64,000 nt of DNA from Streptomyces coeruleorubidus (GTDB lineage: Bacteria; Actinomycetota; Actinomycetes; Streptomycetales; Streptomycetaceae): the NCBI RefSeq assembly GCF_008705135.1, contig NZ_CP023694.1, positions 7,477,001-7,541,000 on the forward strand, in the 5' to 3' direction. The first letter of the stretch is position 1, and the number at the start of each line of letters is the position of its first letter. This document shows positions 56,064 to 64,000 of the stretch, in pieces. The position numbers and the translations under genes are program-made. Below the pieces are notes generated by a model that was not told the DNA's origin, did no database searches, and saw nothing but the letters and a program-made list of their open reading frames with translations.

Positions 56064-56809
56064 CCGTGTACTTCATCGGTGCCGGCCCCGGCGCCGCCGA
56101 CCTGATCACGGTGCGCGGCGCCCGCACGCTCGCCGCCTGCCGGGTCTGTCTGTACGCGGGCAGCCTGGTCCCGCGGGAACTGCTCGCCGAATGCCCGCCG
56201 GACGCCCGGCTGGTGGACACCGCGCAGCTCGACCTGGACCAGATCACCGCCGAGCTGCTGCGCGCCCACGAGGAGGGGCACGACGTGGCCCGGCTGCACT
56301 CCGGGGACCCCGCCGTGTTCAGCGCGGTCGCCGAGCAGATGCGGCGGCTGGACGCGGCCGGGGTGCCCTACGAGGTCGTCCCGGGCGTCCCCGCCTTCGC
56401 CGCCGCGGCCGCTTCCCTGAAGCGGGAACTGACCGTACCGACCGTCGGCCAGACCGTGATCCTCACCCGCGTCGCCAACCGGGCCACCGCCATGCCCGAG
56501 GGCGAGGACCTGGCCACCCTCGGCCGCAGCGGCGCGCTGATCGTGCTGCACCTGGCCGCCAAGTACGTGGACCGCGTGGTGGAGGAACTCCTCCCGCACT
56601 ACGGCGCCGACTGCCCCGCCGCGGTCGTCGCCTACGCCTCCCGCCCGGACGAGCTGATCATCCGCGGCACCCTCGACGAGATCGGGGGGAAGACGAAGGA
56701 GGCCGGTGTGCTGCGCACGGCCGTGATCATGGTGGGGCGGACGCTCGGGGCGGAACAGTTCCGGGACAGCCACCTGTACTCGCCGGAGCGGGAACGCCAC
56801 GTGTGCTGA
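56060..56809 (+). CDS. cobM: Precorrin-4 C11-methyltransferase
   Basis: 249-aa SAM-dependent tetrapyrrole methylase. 'VYFIGAGPGAADLITVRGAR' and 'RLHSGDPAVFSAVAEQM' form the SAM and substrate clefts; 'AGSLVPRELLA' is typical of CobM/CbiF. Coupled to cobL. Confidence 0.95.
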   Translation: MTVYFIGAGPGAADLITVRGARTLAACRVCLYAGSLVPRELLAECPPDARLVDTAQLDLDQITAELLRAHEEGHDVARLHSGDPAVFSAVAEQMRRLDAAGVPYEVVPGVPAFAAAAASLKRELTVPTVGQTVILTRVANRATAMPEGEDLATLGRSGALIVLHLAAKYVDRVVEELLPHYGADCPAAVVAYASRPDELIIRGTLDEIGGKTKEAGVLRTAVIMVGRTLGAEQFRDSHLYSPERERHVC

Positions 56810-56837
56810 CAGCGGTGAACGTGTACGGCCCGCGCCG

Positions 56838-57956
56838 TCAGGCCGGCGCGCTGCGCCCGACCACCGTCCCCGCCCGGTCGATGCAGATCACGTCGACCAC
56901 GACCGGCGCCCCGCGCAGCACGGTCAGGGCCTCGTCGCGGGCGGTCGTGGCGACCAGGTCGCCGAGCGGCACCCCGGCGGCCAGGCACGACTGGAGCGCG
57001 GCGAGCCCGGTGTTGGCATCCGCCACCTGTGCGGCCAGCACCTCGTCCGCGCCGCCGCGCCGAGCCAGCTCGGCGAGGAAGCCCTTGTCGACCTGGGAAC
57101 GGGCCGAGTGCAGGTCGAGGTGCCCGGCGGCGAGCTTGGAGAGCTTGGCGAAACCGCCGCAGATCGTCAGGCGTTCGACGGGGTGGCGGCGGATGTACTT
57201 CAGCACGGCGCCCGCGAAGTCGCCCATGTCGAGCAGCGCGTCCTCGGGCAGCCCGTACTCGGCCACGACCGTCTTCTCCGACGTCGACCCGGTGCACCCG
57301 GCGACATGGGTACGCCCCGCCGCCCGCGCGACGTCCACGCCCCGCCGGATGGAGTCGATCCACGCCGAGCAGGAGTACGGGACGACGATGCCGGTCGTGC
57401 CCAGGATGGACAGGCCGCCCAGGATGCCGAGCCGGGGGTTCCAGGTGGAGCGGGCGATCTCCTCGCCGTGGTCGACGGAGACGGTGATCTCGACGTCGCC
57501 CGGGCCGCCGTGCCGGGCGGCGACCTCGGCGACGTGGTCGCGCATCATCTGGCGGGGGACCGGATTGACGGCCGGTTCGCCGACGGGCAGGGGCAGGCCC
57601 GGGCGGGTGACGGTGCCGACCCCGGGGCCTGCCTTGAACACGACCCCGGTTCCGGCGGGCAGCCGCCGTACCGTGACCCGGACCAGCGCGCCGTGCGTGA
57701 CGTCCGGGTCGTCTCCGGCGTCCTTCACGACCCCCGCCATCGCGTGCCCGTCGCCCAGCTCCTCGACGGCCAGCGCGAACGACGGCGTCTGCCCCTTCGG
57801 CAGGGTGATCGTCACGGGGTCGGGAAACTCGCCGGTCAGCAGGGCGGTGTACGCCGCCGTCGTGGCCGCCGTCGCACAGGCGCCGGTGGTCCAGCCGGGC
57901 CGCAGGCCGGTGTGCTCCAGCTGGGCCCTGCGGCCGCCCTTCACTTCGCTGCTCAT
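56838..57956 (-). CDS. cbiD: Cobalt-precorrin-5B C1-methyltransferase
   Basis: 372 aa. Diagnostic 'GWTTGACATAATTAA' near the N-terminus and 'LGTTGIVVPYSCSAW', with 'HVAGCTGSTSEKTV' and 'GGFAKLSKLAAGHLDLHSA'. Its presence with CobG and CobN shows the mixed aerobic/CbiD pathway usual in Streptomyces, where CbiD replaces CobF. ATG 57956; ribosome binding site weak. Divergent from cobK by an 18-bp gap. Confidence 0.95.
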   Translation of the reverse strand: MSSEVKGGRRAQLEHTGLRPGWTTGACATAATTAAYTALLTGEFPDPVTITLPKGQTPSFALAVEELGDGHAMAGVVKDAGDDPDVTHGALVRVTVRRLPAGTGVVFKAGPGVGTVTRPGLPLPVGEPAVNPVPRQMMRDHVAEVAARHGGPGDVEITVSVDHGEEIARSTWNPRLGILGGLSILGTTGIVVPYSCSAWIDSIRRGVDVARAAGRTHVAGCTGSTSEKTVVAEYGLPEDALLDMGDFAGAVLKYIRRHPVERLTICGGFAKLSKLAAGHLDLHSARSQVDKGFLAELARRGGADEVLAAQVADANTGLAALQSCLAAGVPLGDLVATTARDEALTVLRGAPVVVDVICIDRAGTVVGRSAPA

Positions 57957-57974
57957 GAACGGACCTGGACTTCC

Positions 57975-58739
57975 ATGCGCGTACTGATTCTCGGCGGCAC
58001 CACGGAAGCCCGCCGTCTTGCCGAACTGCTCCACGACACGCCCGGCCTGACCTTGACCAGTTCCCTCGCCGGGCGGGTGGCCAGCCCCCGCCTGCCGCCG
58101 GGGGAGGTCCGGATCGGCGGTTTCGGCGGGGCGGAGGGGCTGGCCGCGTGGCTGCGCGAGCACCGGGTGGACGTGCTCATCGACGCCACCCACCCTTTCG
58201 CCGGGACGATCAGTTTCCACGCGGCGCGGGCCGCCGCCACCGCCCATGTTCCCCTGCTCGCCCTGCGGCGCCCCGGCTGGGTCCCCGTCGAGGGCGACGA
58301 CTGGCACGACGCCGGCTCCCTCGAAGAGGCCGCGAGGCTGCTGCCCGCGCTCGGCAGGCGCGTGTTCCTCACGACCGGCCGTATGGGCCTGGCCGCGTTC
58401 GCCGGGCTGGACGACCTGTGGTTCCTCGTCCGGTCCGTGGACGCGCCCGAGGCCCCGCACCCGGCCCGCATGGAGGTGCTGCTCGACCGAGGCCCCTTCA
58501 CACTCGACGGCGAGCGCGAACTGCTGCGCCGGCACCGCGTCGACGTCGTGGTGACCAAGGACAGCGGGGGAGCGGCCACCGCACCGAAACTCACGGCGGC
58601 CCGGGAGGCCGGCCTGCCGGTCCTCGTGATCCGCCGCCCCCCGGTCCCCGAGGGCGTCCCGGTCGTGACCGGTCCTGAGGAAGCGGCCCGGTGGGTCGGC
58701 GAGTGGTTCCAGGGGCGCGGGTTGCCGGCCGGCGGCTGA
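57975..58739 (+). CDS. cobK: Precorrin-6A reductase
   Basis: 254 aa. Reduces precorrin-6A to 6B with NADPH. 'VLILGGTTEARRLAELL', 'DVLIDATHPFAGTISFHAA', 'LTTGRMGLAAF' and 'VTKDSGGAATAPKLTAA' are the CobK/CbiJ signature regions. Confidence 0.95.
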   Translation: MRVLILGGTTEARRLAELLHDTPGLTLTSSLAGRVASPRLPPGEVRIGGFGGAEGLAAWLREHRVDVLIDATHPFAGTISFHAARAAATAHVPLLALRRPGWVPVEGDDWHDAGSLEEAARLLPALGRRVFLTTGRMGLAAFAGLDDLWFLVRSVDAPEAPHPARMEVLLDRGPFTLDGERELLRRHRVDVVVTKDSGGAATAPKLTAAREAGLPVLVIRRPPVPEGVPVVTGPEEAARWVGEWFQGRGLPAGG

Positions 58740-58763
58740 GAACCGGCGTGGTCCGGGGCCGGG

Positions 58764-58873
58764 CCGGCCGCGGTCGTCCGCTGCGCGGCCCTGCCTCCCG
58801 CCGCGTCCCTGCCCAGGGCTGTCCGGCCGCGGTTGCCCGGTACGCGGTCTCGCCTCGCGCCGGGTCCGTGACC
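58764..58873. repeat. Imperfect 51-bp direct repeat between cobK and cobIJ
   Basis: The unit at 58764-58814 recurs at 58823-58873 (offset 59) with roughly three quarters identity, beginning CCGGCCGCGGT in both. It lies in the 178-bp convergent gap. Confidence 0.6.
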
Positions 58874-58917
58874 GGCCCCGTTCTGCGAGCCGGCGGCGAG
58901 CCCGCCGCCGCGCCCCC

Positions 58918-60426
58918 TCACGCCTCCGGATAGCGCCGCGGAGTCCACACGATCTCCTCGCCGTCCCCGCGCCGTACGGCCCGGGTCTGGGAGGAGCCGA
59001 CCAGCAGGATCGTGCGCATGTCGACCTCGGCCGGGTCCAGATCGGCCAGCCGTACGATCCGGACGCGTTCGCCGGTGCCGCCCACGTCCCGGGCCACCAC
59101 GACCGGGGTGTCCGGCGCCCGGTGCTCCAGCAGCAGCTCGCGTGCCTTGCCCACCTGCCAGGTGCGGCTGCGGGAGCCGGGGTTGTACAGGGCGAGGACC
59201 AGGTCCGCCGAGGCCGCCGCGTGCAGCCGTTCGGCGATGACCTCCCAGGGCTTGAGCCGGTCGGAGAGCGAGATGGTGGCGTAGTCGTGGCCGAGCGGGG
59301 CGCCCGCGCGGGCCGCTGCCGCGTTGGCGGCGGTCACGCCCGGCAGCACCCGCACCGGGACGTCCGCGTACTCCTCGTGGGACGCGGCCTCCAGGACGGC
59401 CGTCGCCATGGCGAAGACGCCCGGGTCGCCGCCGGAGACGACCGCGACCCGCCGCCCGCGCCGGGCCAGGTCGAGGGCGAACTCGGCGCGCTCCGACTCG
59501 ACCCGGTTGTCCGAGCCGTGCCGGACCTGCCCGGGCCGCCGCGGCACCCGGTCGAGGTAGGTCGTGTAGCCGATCAGGTCGTCGGCGGCGGCGAGCGCAC
59601 CCCGGGTCTCGGGCGTCAGCCACAGCGGACCGGCCGGCCCGGTCCCGACCACGACGACCTCGCCCCGCTCCCGGGCCTGAGGCCGCTCGGTGTCCACCTG
59701 GCTCGGCAGCACGGCCACCGAGAAGTAGGGCACCGACTCCGCGTCCACCTCGGCCAGTTCGGCGAGCCGCTCCCCGGCCATCGTTGCCCGCTCGACGTAC
59801 CGGGCGTCGCCCAGCCGTCCCGAAGCCTCCAGCGCGCCGCGCACCTTGGTGAAGGTCCGCCCCAGTTTCATCACCACGGCCGCGTCGGTCGAGGCGAGCC
59901 GTGCGGTCAGCTCCTCCTCGGGCAGGGTGCCCGGGAGGATCGTCAGCACCTCCTCGCCCTCGGCGAGCGGCGTGCCCAGCCGCGCGGCGGCGGCGGAGAC
60001 GGACGTGACGCCGGGGATCACCTCGGTGTCGTAGCGGTGGGCCAGCCGCTTGTGCATGTGCATGTAGGAGCCGTAGAAGAGCGGATCCCCCTCGGCGAGG
60101 ACCGCGACCGTCCGCCCCGCGTCCAGGTGCGCGGCGAGCCGGGCCGACGCCTCGGCGTAGAACTCCTCCATCGCACCCTGGTAGCCGCCGGGATGGTCGG
60201 TGGTCTCGGTCGTGACCGGGTAGACCAGCCGCTCCTCGATGTGGTCGGCGCGGATGTGCTTCGCCGCGATCGAGCGGGCGATGGAACGGCCGTGCCGGGC
60301 GCTGTGGTACGCGATCACGTCCGCCTCGGCGATGACCTCCACGGCCCGTACGGTCATCAGGGACGGGTCACCGGGGCCGAGCCCGACCCCGTACAGCCGC
60401 CCCGTTGTGGACTGCTTGCCGCTCAC
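58918..60426 (-). CDS. cobIJ: Precorrin-2 C20-methyltransferase / precorrin-3B C17-methyltransferase fusion
   Basis: 502 aa. CobI half (residues ~1-245): '[19 protein letters not shown]', '[15 protein letters not shown]'. CobJ half (~250-502): '[16 protein letters not shown]', '[14 protein letters not shown]', '[16 protein letters not shown]'. The fusion is normal in actinomycetes. ATG 60426 overlaps the cobH stop as ATGA; last gene of cobG-cobH-cobIJ. Confidence 0.95.
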   Translation of the reverse strand: MSGKQSTTGRLYGVGLGPGDPSLMTVRAVEVIAEADVIAYHSARHGRSIARSIAAKHIRADHIEERLVYPVTTETTDHPGGYQGAMEEFYAEASARLAAHLDAGRTVAVLAEGDPLFYGSYMHMHKRLAHRYDTEVIPGVTSVSAAAARLGTPLAEGEEVLTILPGTLPEEELTARLASTDAAVVMKLGRTFTKVRGALEASGRLGDARYVERATMAGERLAELAEVDAESVPYFSVAVLPSQVDTERPQARERGEVVVVGTGPAGPLWLTPETRGALAAADDLIGYTTYLDRVPRRPGQVRHGSDNRVESERAEFALDLARRGRRVAVVSGGDPGVFAMATAVLEAASHEEYADVPVRVLPGVTAANAAAARAGAPLGHDYATISLSDRLKPWEVIAERLHAAASADLVLALYNPGSRSRTWQVGKARELLLEHRAPDTPVVVARDVGGTGERVRIVRLADLDPAEVDMRTILLVGSSQTRAVRRGDGEEIVWTPRRYPEA

Positions 60427-61097
60427 TCTTCCTCACTCGCGATCGCGTTGAGCGCGGCGGCGGCGATGGCGCTGCCCCCGCGACGGCCGCGCACGACCAG
60501 GTGCTCCAGGCCGGACGGATGCGCGGCCAGGGCGTCCTTGGACTCGGCGGCCCCGACGAAGCCGACCGGCACACCGATCACGGCGGCCGGGCGCGGAGCC
60601 CCCTCCTCGATCATCTCCAGCAGCCGGAACAGCGCGGTCGGCGCGTTGCCGACGGCCACCACCGAGCCCTCCAGCCGGTCCCGCCACAGCTCCATCGCGG
60701 CGGCGCTGCGCGTGGTGCCCAGCTTCGCGGCCAGCTCCGGCACGGACGGGTCGGAGAGCGTGCAGAGCACGTCGTTGCCGGCCGGCAGCCGCTTGCGCGT
60801 CACCCCGCTGGCCACCATCTGCACATCGGTGAAGATGGGCGCGCCCGCGCGCAGGGCCGCACGGGCCCGGGCCACCACGGCCGGCGTGTAGGCCAGGTCC
60901 CGTACGAGGTCGACCATCCCGCAGGCGTGGATCATCCGGACCGCGACCTGGCTGACGTCGGCGGGCAGGGCCGCGAGGTCCGCCTCCGCGCGGATGGTGG
61001 CGAAGGACTGGCGGTAGATGGCCGCGCCGTCCTTCTCGTAGTCGTACGTGGTCACGGTGGTCTTCTCGCTGCTCTCGGTCGTCGTAGGGGTGGTCAT
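60423..61097 (-). CDS. cobH: Precorrin-8X methylmutase
   Basis: 224 aa. Moves the C11 methyl to C12 to give hydrogenobyrinate. '[19 protein letters not shown]', catalytic His in '[10 protein letters not shown]', '[18 protein letters not shown]' and '[16 protein letters not shown]'. Both ends overlap neighbours by ATGA. Confidence 0.96.
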   Translation of the reverse strand: MTTPTTTESSEKTTVTTYDYEKDGAAIYRQSFATIRAEADLAALPADVSQVAVRMIHACGMVDLVRDLAYTPAVVARARAALRAGAPIFTDVQMVASGVTRKRLPAGNDVLCTLSDPSVPELAAKLGTTRSAAAMELWRDRLEGSVVAVGNAPTALFRLLEMIEEGAPRPAAVIGVPVGFVGAAESKDALAAHPSGLEHLVVRGRRGGSAIAAAALNAIASEEE

Positions 61098-62380
61098 GAG
61101 GTGATCTCCGCCAGGGCGGCGGCGAGTCGGGCGGGGTCGTTCATCGTGCTGGTCCGGGGCTCCTCGCCGCGTACGGCGGTGGAGAGCCGGTAGCCGCCGT
61201 CCGGAGCGGCGACCACGTCCACGCGGTCGCCCCGGGGGTGCCCGCAGCGGCGTTCGCAGCCGGACCAGTACAGGGGCAGGCCGTGCGGGGCGATCGCGCC
61301 GAGGGTTCCGGCCGCGTCGGTCCGTACGTCCGCCTGCGACTTGGCGCATCCCGGCCTGCCGACGCAGGCGCCGACGCGCAGCCAGGGGGAGCCCGGGTCG
61401 GTGACGAGGCCGGTGGCGGCGAGGCGGGCGAGGGACTCGTCGGCGCGGGTCCGCGGTGTGGGAAGAACCACACCGCGCCACGGCGTCAGACGCAGCTCAC
61501 CGGCGGCGACATGCGTCAGTTCCCGCCATTGGCGCACCGAGAGCCGGCCCAGCGGTACGTGCACGGAGAGGCCGTCACCGACGACTCCCGGGGGCGGTCC
61601 GTCCGCGCGGCCGGTCTCCCGGCCCCGCCGCTCGTGGCGGATGCCCTCGGCGGTCAGGCGCCGGCCGACCGCATCGAGCAACTCGCCGTCAGCAAGGGCG
61701 AGTTCCTCCACGCGCCAGACCTGTGCCCCGCTCGCCCGGGCCGCCTCCAGGAAGGTCTCCGCGGCCAGCAGCGCGGCCCGCGCCGCCTCCCCGGCGGTGA
61801 CGTGCAGCGCATCGCCGGCCGCTCCGAGGCCGAGCCGCGCACCGCCGTCCGCCGTCGCCCGTACCGTCACATCGGCACCGAGACCGGCCACGTCCCCGCG
61901 TCCGTCGTCGAGCGCGAACAGGAAACGCCCCGAGAGGGCCTGTGCCGCCTCGCTCGCGCACAGCGCCGCGTCGAGGGCCGTCAGCCAGGGGCGTACGTCC
62001 AGCGCGCCCCGCCCGTCGAGACCGGACAGCGGCGAGGCCACGATGTTGCGCACCCGCTCGTGCCCGCGCGAGGGCAGCAGCCCGGCGGCGTCCAGCAGCC
62101 CGGCCAACTCCCCGGCGCAGCCGCCGTCCAGACCCCGGAGCTGCACGTTGCCGCGCGAGGTCAGATGCAGGTCACCGTCGCCCAGCCGCTCCGCCACGTC
62201 GGCGAGCGCCCGCGCCTGCCGCACGGTCAGGACCCCGCCGGGGACCCGGACACGGGCCAGCGCGCCGTCGTCCGCCGCGTGCAGCCGCAGCGTCCCCGGG
62301 CATGCGTCACCGCGGTCCCGGGAGACCGCTGTGGCCTGGGGCGATGAACGGAGGGCAGGCGTGGACATGGCGGCGAGCAT
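61094..62380 (-). CDS. cobG: Precorrin-3B synthase
   Basis: About 428 aa. Oxygen-dependent ring contraction enzyme of the aerobic pathway, related to sulfite/nitrite reductases. '[12 protein letters not shown]' is the sirohaem-type loop; '[10 protein letters not shown]' and '[10 protein letters not shown]' provide the four Cys for an Fe-S cluster. The start is uncertain (ATG 62380, ATG 62368 or GTG 62392), none with a good ribosome binding site. Divergent from cobN; the riboswitch faces cobN only. Confidence 0.9.
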   Translation of the reverse strand: MLAAMSTPALRSSPQATAVSRDRGDACPGTLRLHAADDGALARVRVPGGVLTVRQARALADVAERLGDGDLHLTSRGNVQLRGLDGGCAGELAGLLDAAGLLPSRGHERVRNIVASPLSGLDGRGALDVRPWLTALDAALCASEAAQALSGRFLFALDDGRGDVAGLGADVTVRATADGGARLGLGAAGDALHVTAGEAARAALLAAETFLEAARASGAQVWRVEELALADGELLDAVGRRLTAEGIRHERRGRETGRADGPPPGVVGDGLSVHVPLGRLSVRQWRELTHVAAGELRLTPWRGVVLPTPRTRADESLARLAATGLVTDPGSPWLRVGACVGRPGCAKSQADVRTDAAGTLGAIAPHGLPLYWSGCERRCGHPRGDRVDVVAAPDGGYRLSTAVRGEEPRTSTMNDPARLAAALAEITS

Positions 62381-62439
62381 ACCTACCATCACACCCGGTG
62401 TATGCCCCGCCCTTTTCCCCCGACCCTTACTATGCTCCT

Positions 62440-62560
62440 CGGTGGATCATCCGGTCCGCCGACGCCACGACGGCGACAGGGGAGGAAGCCCGGTGCGAGT
62501 CCGGCGCGGTCCCGCCACTGTGAGCCCGGCCCACACGGGCCGGGCGAGCCAGGAACTCCC
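62440..62560 (+). ncRNA. Cobalamin riboswitch
   Basis: 'GGAAGCCCGGTGCGAGTCC' is followed by the B12 box GCCACTG (62514-62520), then a GC hairpin and 'GCCAGGAACTC', all in the order of the cobalamin element. Ends about 50 bases before the cobN ATG. Expected to repress cobN when cobalamin is plentiful. Boundaries approximate. Confidence 0.9.
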
Positions 62561-62614
62561 GCCGTCCCACCACCCGCCCGGGGCGCGGACACCCCGAGGA
62601 AGGCCAGCCGCCGC

Positions 62615-64000
62615 ATGCTGCACTCATCCGGGGAACGACTCCCGAACCCCCGCATCCTGCTCCTGTCGACCTCCGACACCGACCTGCTCAGCGCCCGCGC
62701 GGCCGCCGGCCCGGTCCCGTACCGCTTCGCCAACCCCTCCCGCCTCGCCCTCGACGACCTCCCCGCGCTCCTCGACGGCGTCGGCCTGGTCGTCGTACGC
62801 CTCCTCGGCGGCATCCGGGCCTGGCAGGACGGACTCGACCTGCTCCTCGCCGACGGCCGCCCGGTCGTCGTCCTCACCGGCGAACAGGCCCCCGACGCCC
62901 AGCTGATGGCGTCCTCCACGGTCCCCATCGGCATCGCCGCCGAGGCACACGCCTACCTCGCGCACGGCGGCCCGGCCAACCTGGAGCAGCTCGCCCGCTT
63001 CCTCTCCGACACGGTCCTGCTCACCGGCCACGGCTTCGAGGCCCCGGAAGCCGCCCCCACCTGGGGCCCGCTGCCCCGGGAGGGCCGGGACACCGACGGC
63101 CCGACCGTCGCCGTGCTCTACTACCGGGCCCACCACATGAGCGGCAACACCGCCTTCGCCGGCGCCCTGTGCGACGCGATCGAGGACGCGGGCGGCCGGC
63201 CCCTGCCCCTGTACGTGGCCTCCCTGCGCGCCCCCGAGCCCGAGCTGATCGAGGAACTCCGCGCCGCCGACGCCATCGTCACCACCGTCCTCGCCGCCGG
63301 CGGCACCAAGCCCGCCGAAGCGTCGGCCGGCGGCGACGACGAGTCCTGGGACGCGGGCGCGCTCACGGCCCTCGACGTACCGATCCTCCAGGCCCTGTGC
63401 CTCACCGGCTCACGGACCGACTGGGCGGACAACGACGAGGGCGTCTCCCCGCTCGACGCGGCCAGCCAGATCGCCGTCCCCGAGTTCGACGGCCGCCTCA
63501 TCACCGTCCCGTTCTCCTTCAAGGAGATCGACGCCGACGGCCTCCCGGCCTACGTCGCCGACCCCGAGCGCGCCGCCCGGGTCGCCGGAATCGCCGTACG
63601 CCACGCCCGGCTCCGCCACATCCGGCCCGCCGACAAGCGCCTCGCGCTGGTCCTCTCCGCCTACCCGACCAAGCACTCCCGCATCGGCAACGCGGTCGGC
63701 CTGGACACCCCCGCCAGCGCCATCGCCCTGCTGCGCCGGCTCCGCGACGAGGGCTACGACTTCGGAACGGACGCGGAGGTGCCCGGCCTGGCCTCCGGTG
63801 ACGGGGACGAGCTGATCCGCGCGCTGATCGAGGCGGGCGGCCACGACCAGGACTGGCTCACCGAGGAGCAACTGGCCCGCAACCCGGTGCGGATCCCGGC
63901 GGCCGACTACCGCCGCTGGTTCGCCACGCTCCCCGGGGAACTGCGCACGGCGGTGGAGGAGCACTGGGGCCCGGCCCCCGGCGAGATGTTCGTCGACCGC
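62615..64000 (+). CDS. cobN: Aerobic cobaltochelatase subunit CobN, 3' end missing
   Basis: First 462 residues of the large subunit that inserts cobalt into hydrogenobyrinate a,c-diamide. 'ILLLSTSDTDLLSARAA', 'VAVLYYRAHHMSGNTAF', 'LDAASQIAVPEFDGRLITVPF' and 'LVLSAYPTKHSRIGNAVGLD' match CobN/magnesium-chelatase H-type proteins. GAGGAAGG (62596-62603) precedes ATG 62615. Open to the end of the window. Controlled by the riboswitch above. Confidence 0.95.
   Translation, partial: MLHSSGERLPNPRILLLSTSDTDLLSARAAAGPVPYRFANPSRLALDDLPALLDGVGLVVVRLLGGIRAWQDGLDLLLADGRPVVVLTGEQAPDAQLMASSTVPIGIAAEAHAYLAHGGPANLEQLARFLSDTVLLTGHGFEAPEAAPTWGPLPREGRDTDGPTVAVLYYRAHHMSGNTAFAGALCDAIEDAGGRPLPLYVASLRAPEPELIEELRAADAIVTTVLAAGGTKPAEASAGGDDESWDAGALTALDVPILQALCLTGSRTDWADNDEGVSPLDAASQIAVPEFDGRLITVPFSFKEIDADGLPAYVADPERAARVAGIAVRHARLRHIRPADKRLALVLSAYPTKHSRIGNAVGLDTPASAIALLRRLRDEGYDFGTDAEVPGLASGDGDELIRALIEAGGHDQDWLTEEQLARNPVRIPAADYRRWFATLPGELRTAVEEHWGPAPGEMFVDR

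Overview
The window is a stretch of high-GC actinobacterial chromosome, almost certainly Streptomyces. Third codon positions are very GC-rich, many genes start with GTG, genes often overlap as ATGA or GTGA, and the content is typical of the genus: a LAL-type LuxR regulator, secreted trypsin-like proteases, an actinobacterial PntAB, a CobG/CobN-type aerobic cobalamin cluster, and purine and glyoxylate catabolism. I saw no rRNA, tRNA, CRISPR array, transposase or integrase. Most of the window reads as chromosomal core or near-core. One small block (7370-9493) encodes proteins I do not recognise and looks accessory.

Layout. 1-2429: end of a sugar ABC transporter permease followed by a GH13 alpha-glucosidase. 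2451-3795: AraC-like regulator and a VOC protein. 4118-7135: pntAB, behind a 44-bp tandem repeat. 7370-9493: four unrecognised genes, the first needing a frameshift to be read. 9619-11073: argG with a palindrome resembling an ARG box. 11147-16139: mutA-mutB-meaB, the methylmalonyl-CoA mutase operon. 16314-19884: YihY, a small unknown, an AlkZ-like DNA glycosylase homologue and a secreted trypsin. 20100-27366: two LuxR regulators and two overlapping acyl-CoA ligase genes. 27279-31599: two GNAT genes (one frameshifted), an alpha/beta hydrolase, a MerR/imine-reductase-like divergent pair, and a zinc-ribbon protein.

31811-46500 is a functional neighbourhood for purine and glyoxylate breakdown. 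It holds uracil/xanthine permease, guanine-type deaminase, uricase, 5-hydroxyisourate hydrolase and OHCU decarboxylase. It also holds glyoxylate carboligase, hydroxypyruvate isomerase and tartronate semialdehyde reductase, plus a catalase suited to the H2O2 made by uricase. Two sets of palindromes appear to tie it together. A 15-bp element of the form TTYYR-N5-YRGAA occurs twice, 21 bp apart, in front of both gcl and hyi, and once in front of uraD. An identical TCAACA-N3-TGTTGA palindrome lies on the -35 region of both katA and uraD.

46601-54563: a gutted serine/threonine kinase pseudogene, a thioesterase, an AlaA-like aminotransferase divergent from an HxlR regulator with tandem operators, and a divergent pair of IucA/IucC siderophore synthetases without the usual amine-side genes. 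54789-64000: the corrin-ring section of aerobic cobalamin synthesis (cobL, cobM, cbiD, cobK, cobIJ, cobH, cobG) and the start of cobN behind a cobalamin riboswitch. The cobalamin made here is the likely cofactor of the MutAB mutase in the same window.
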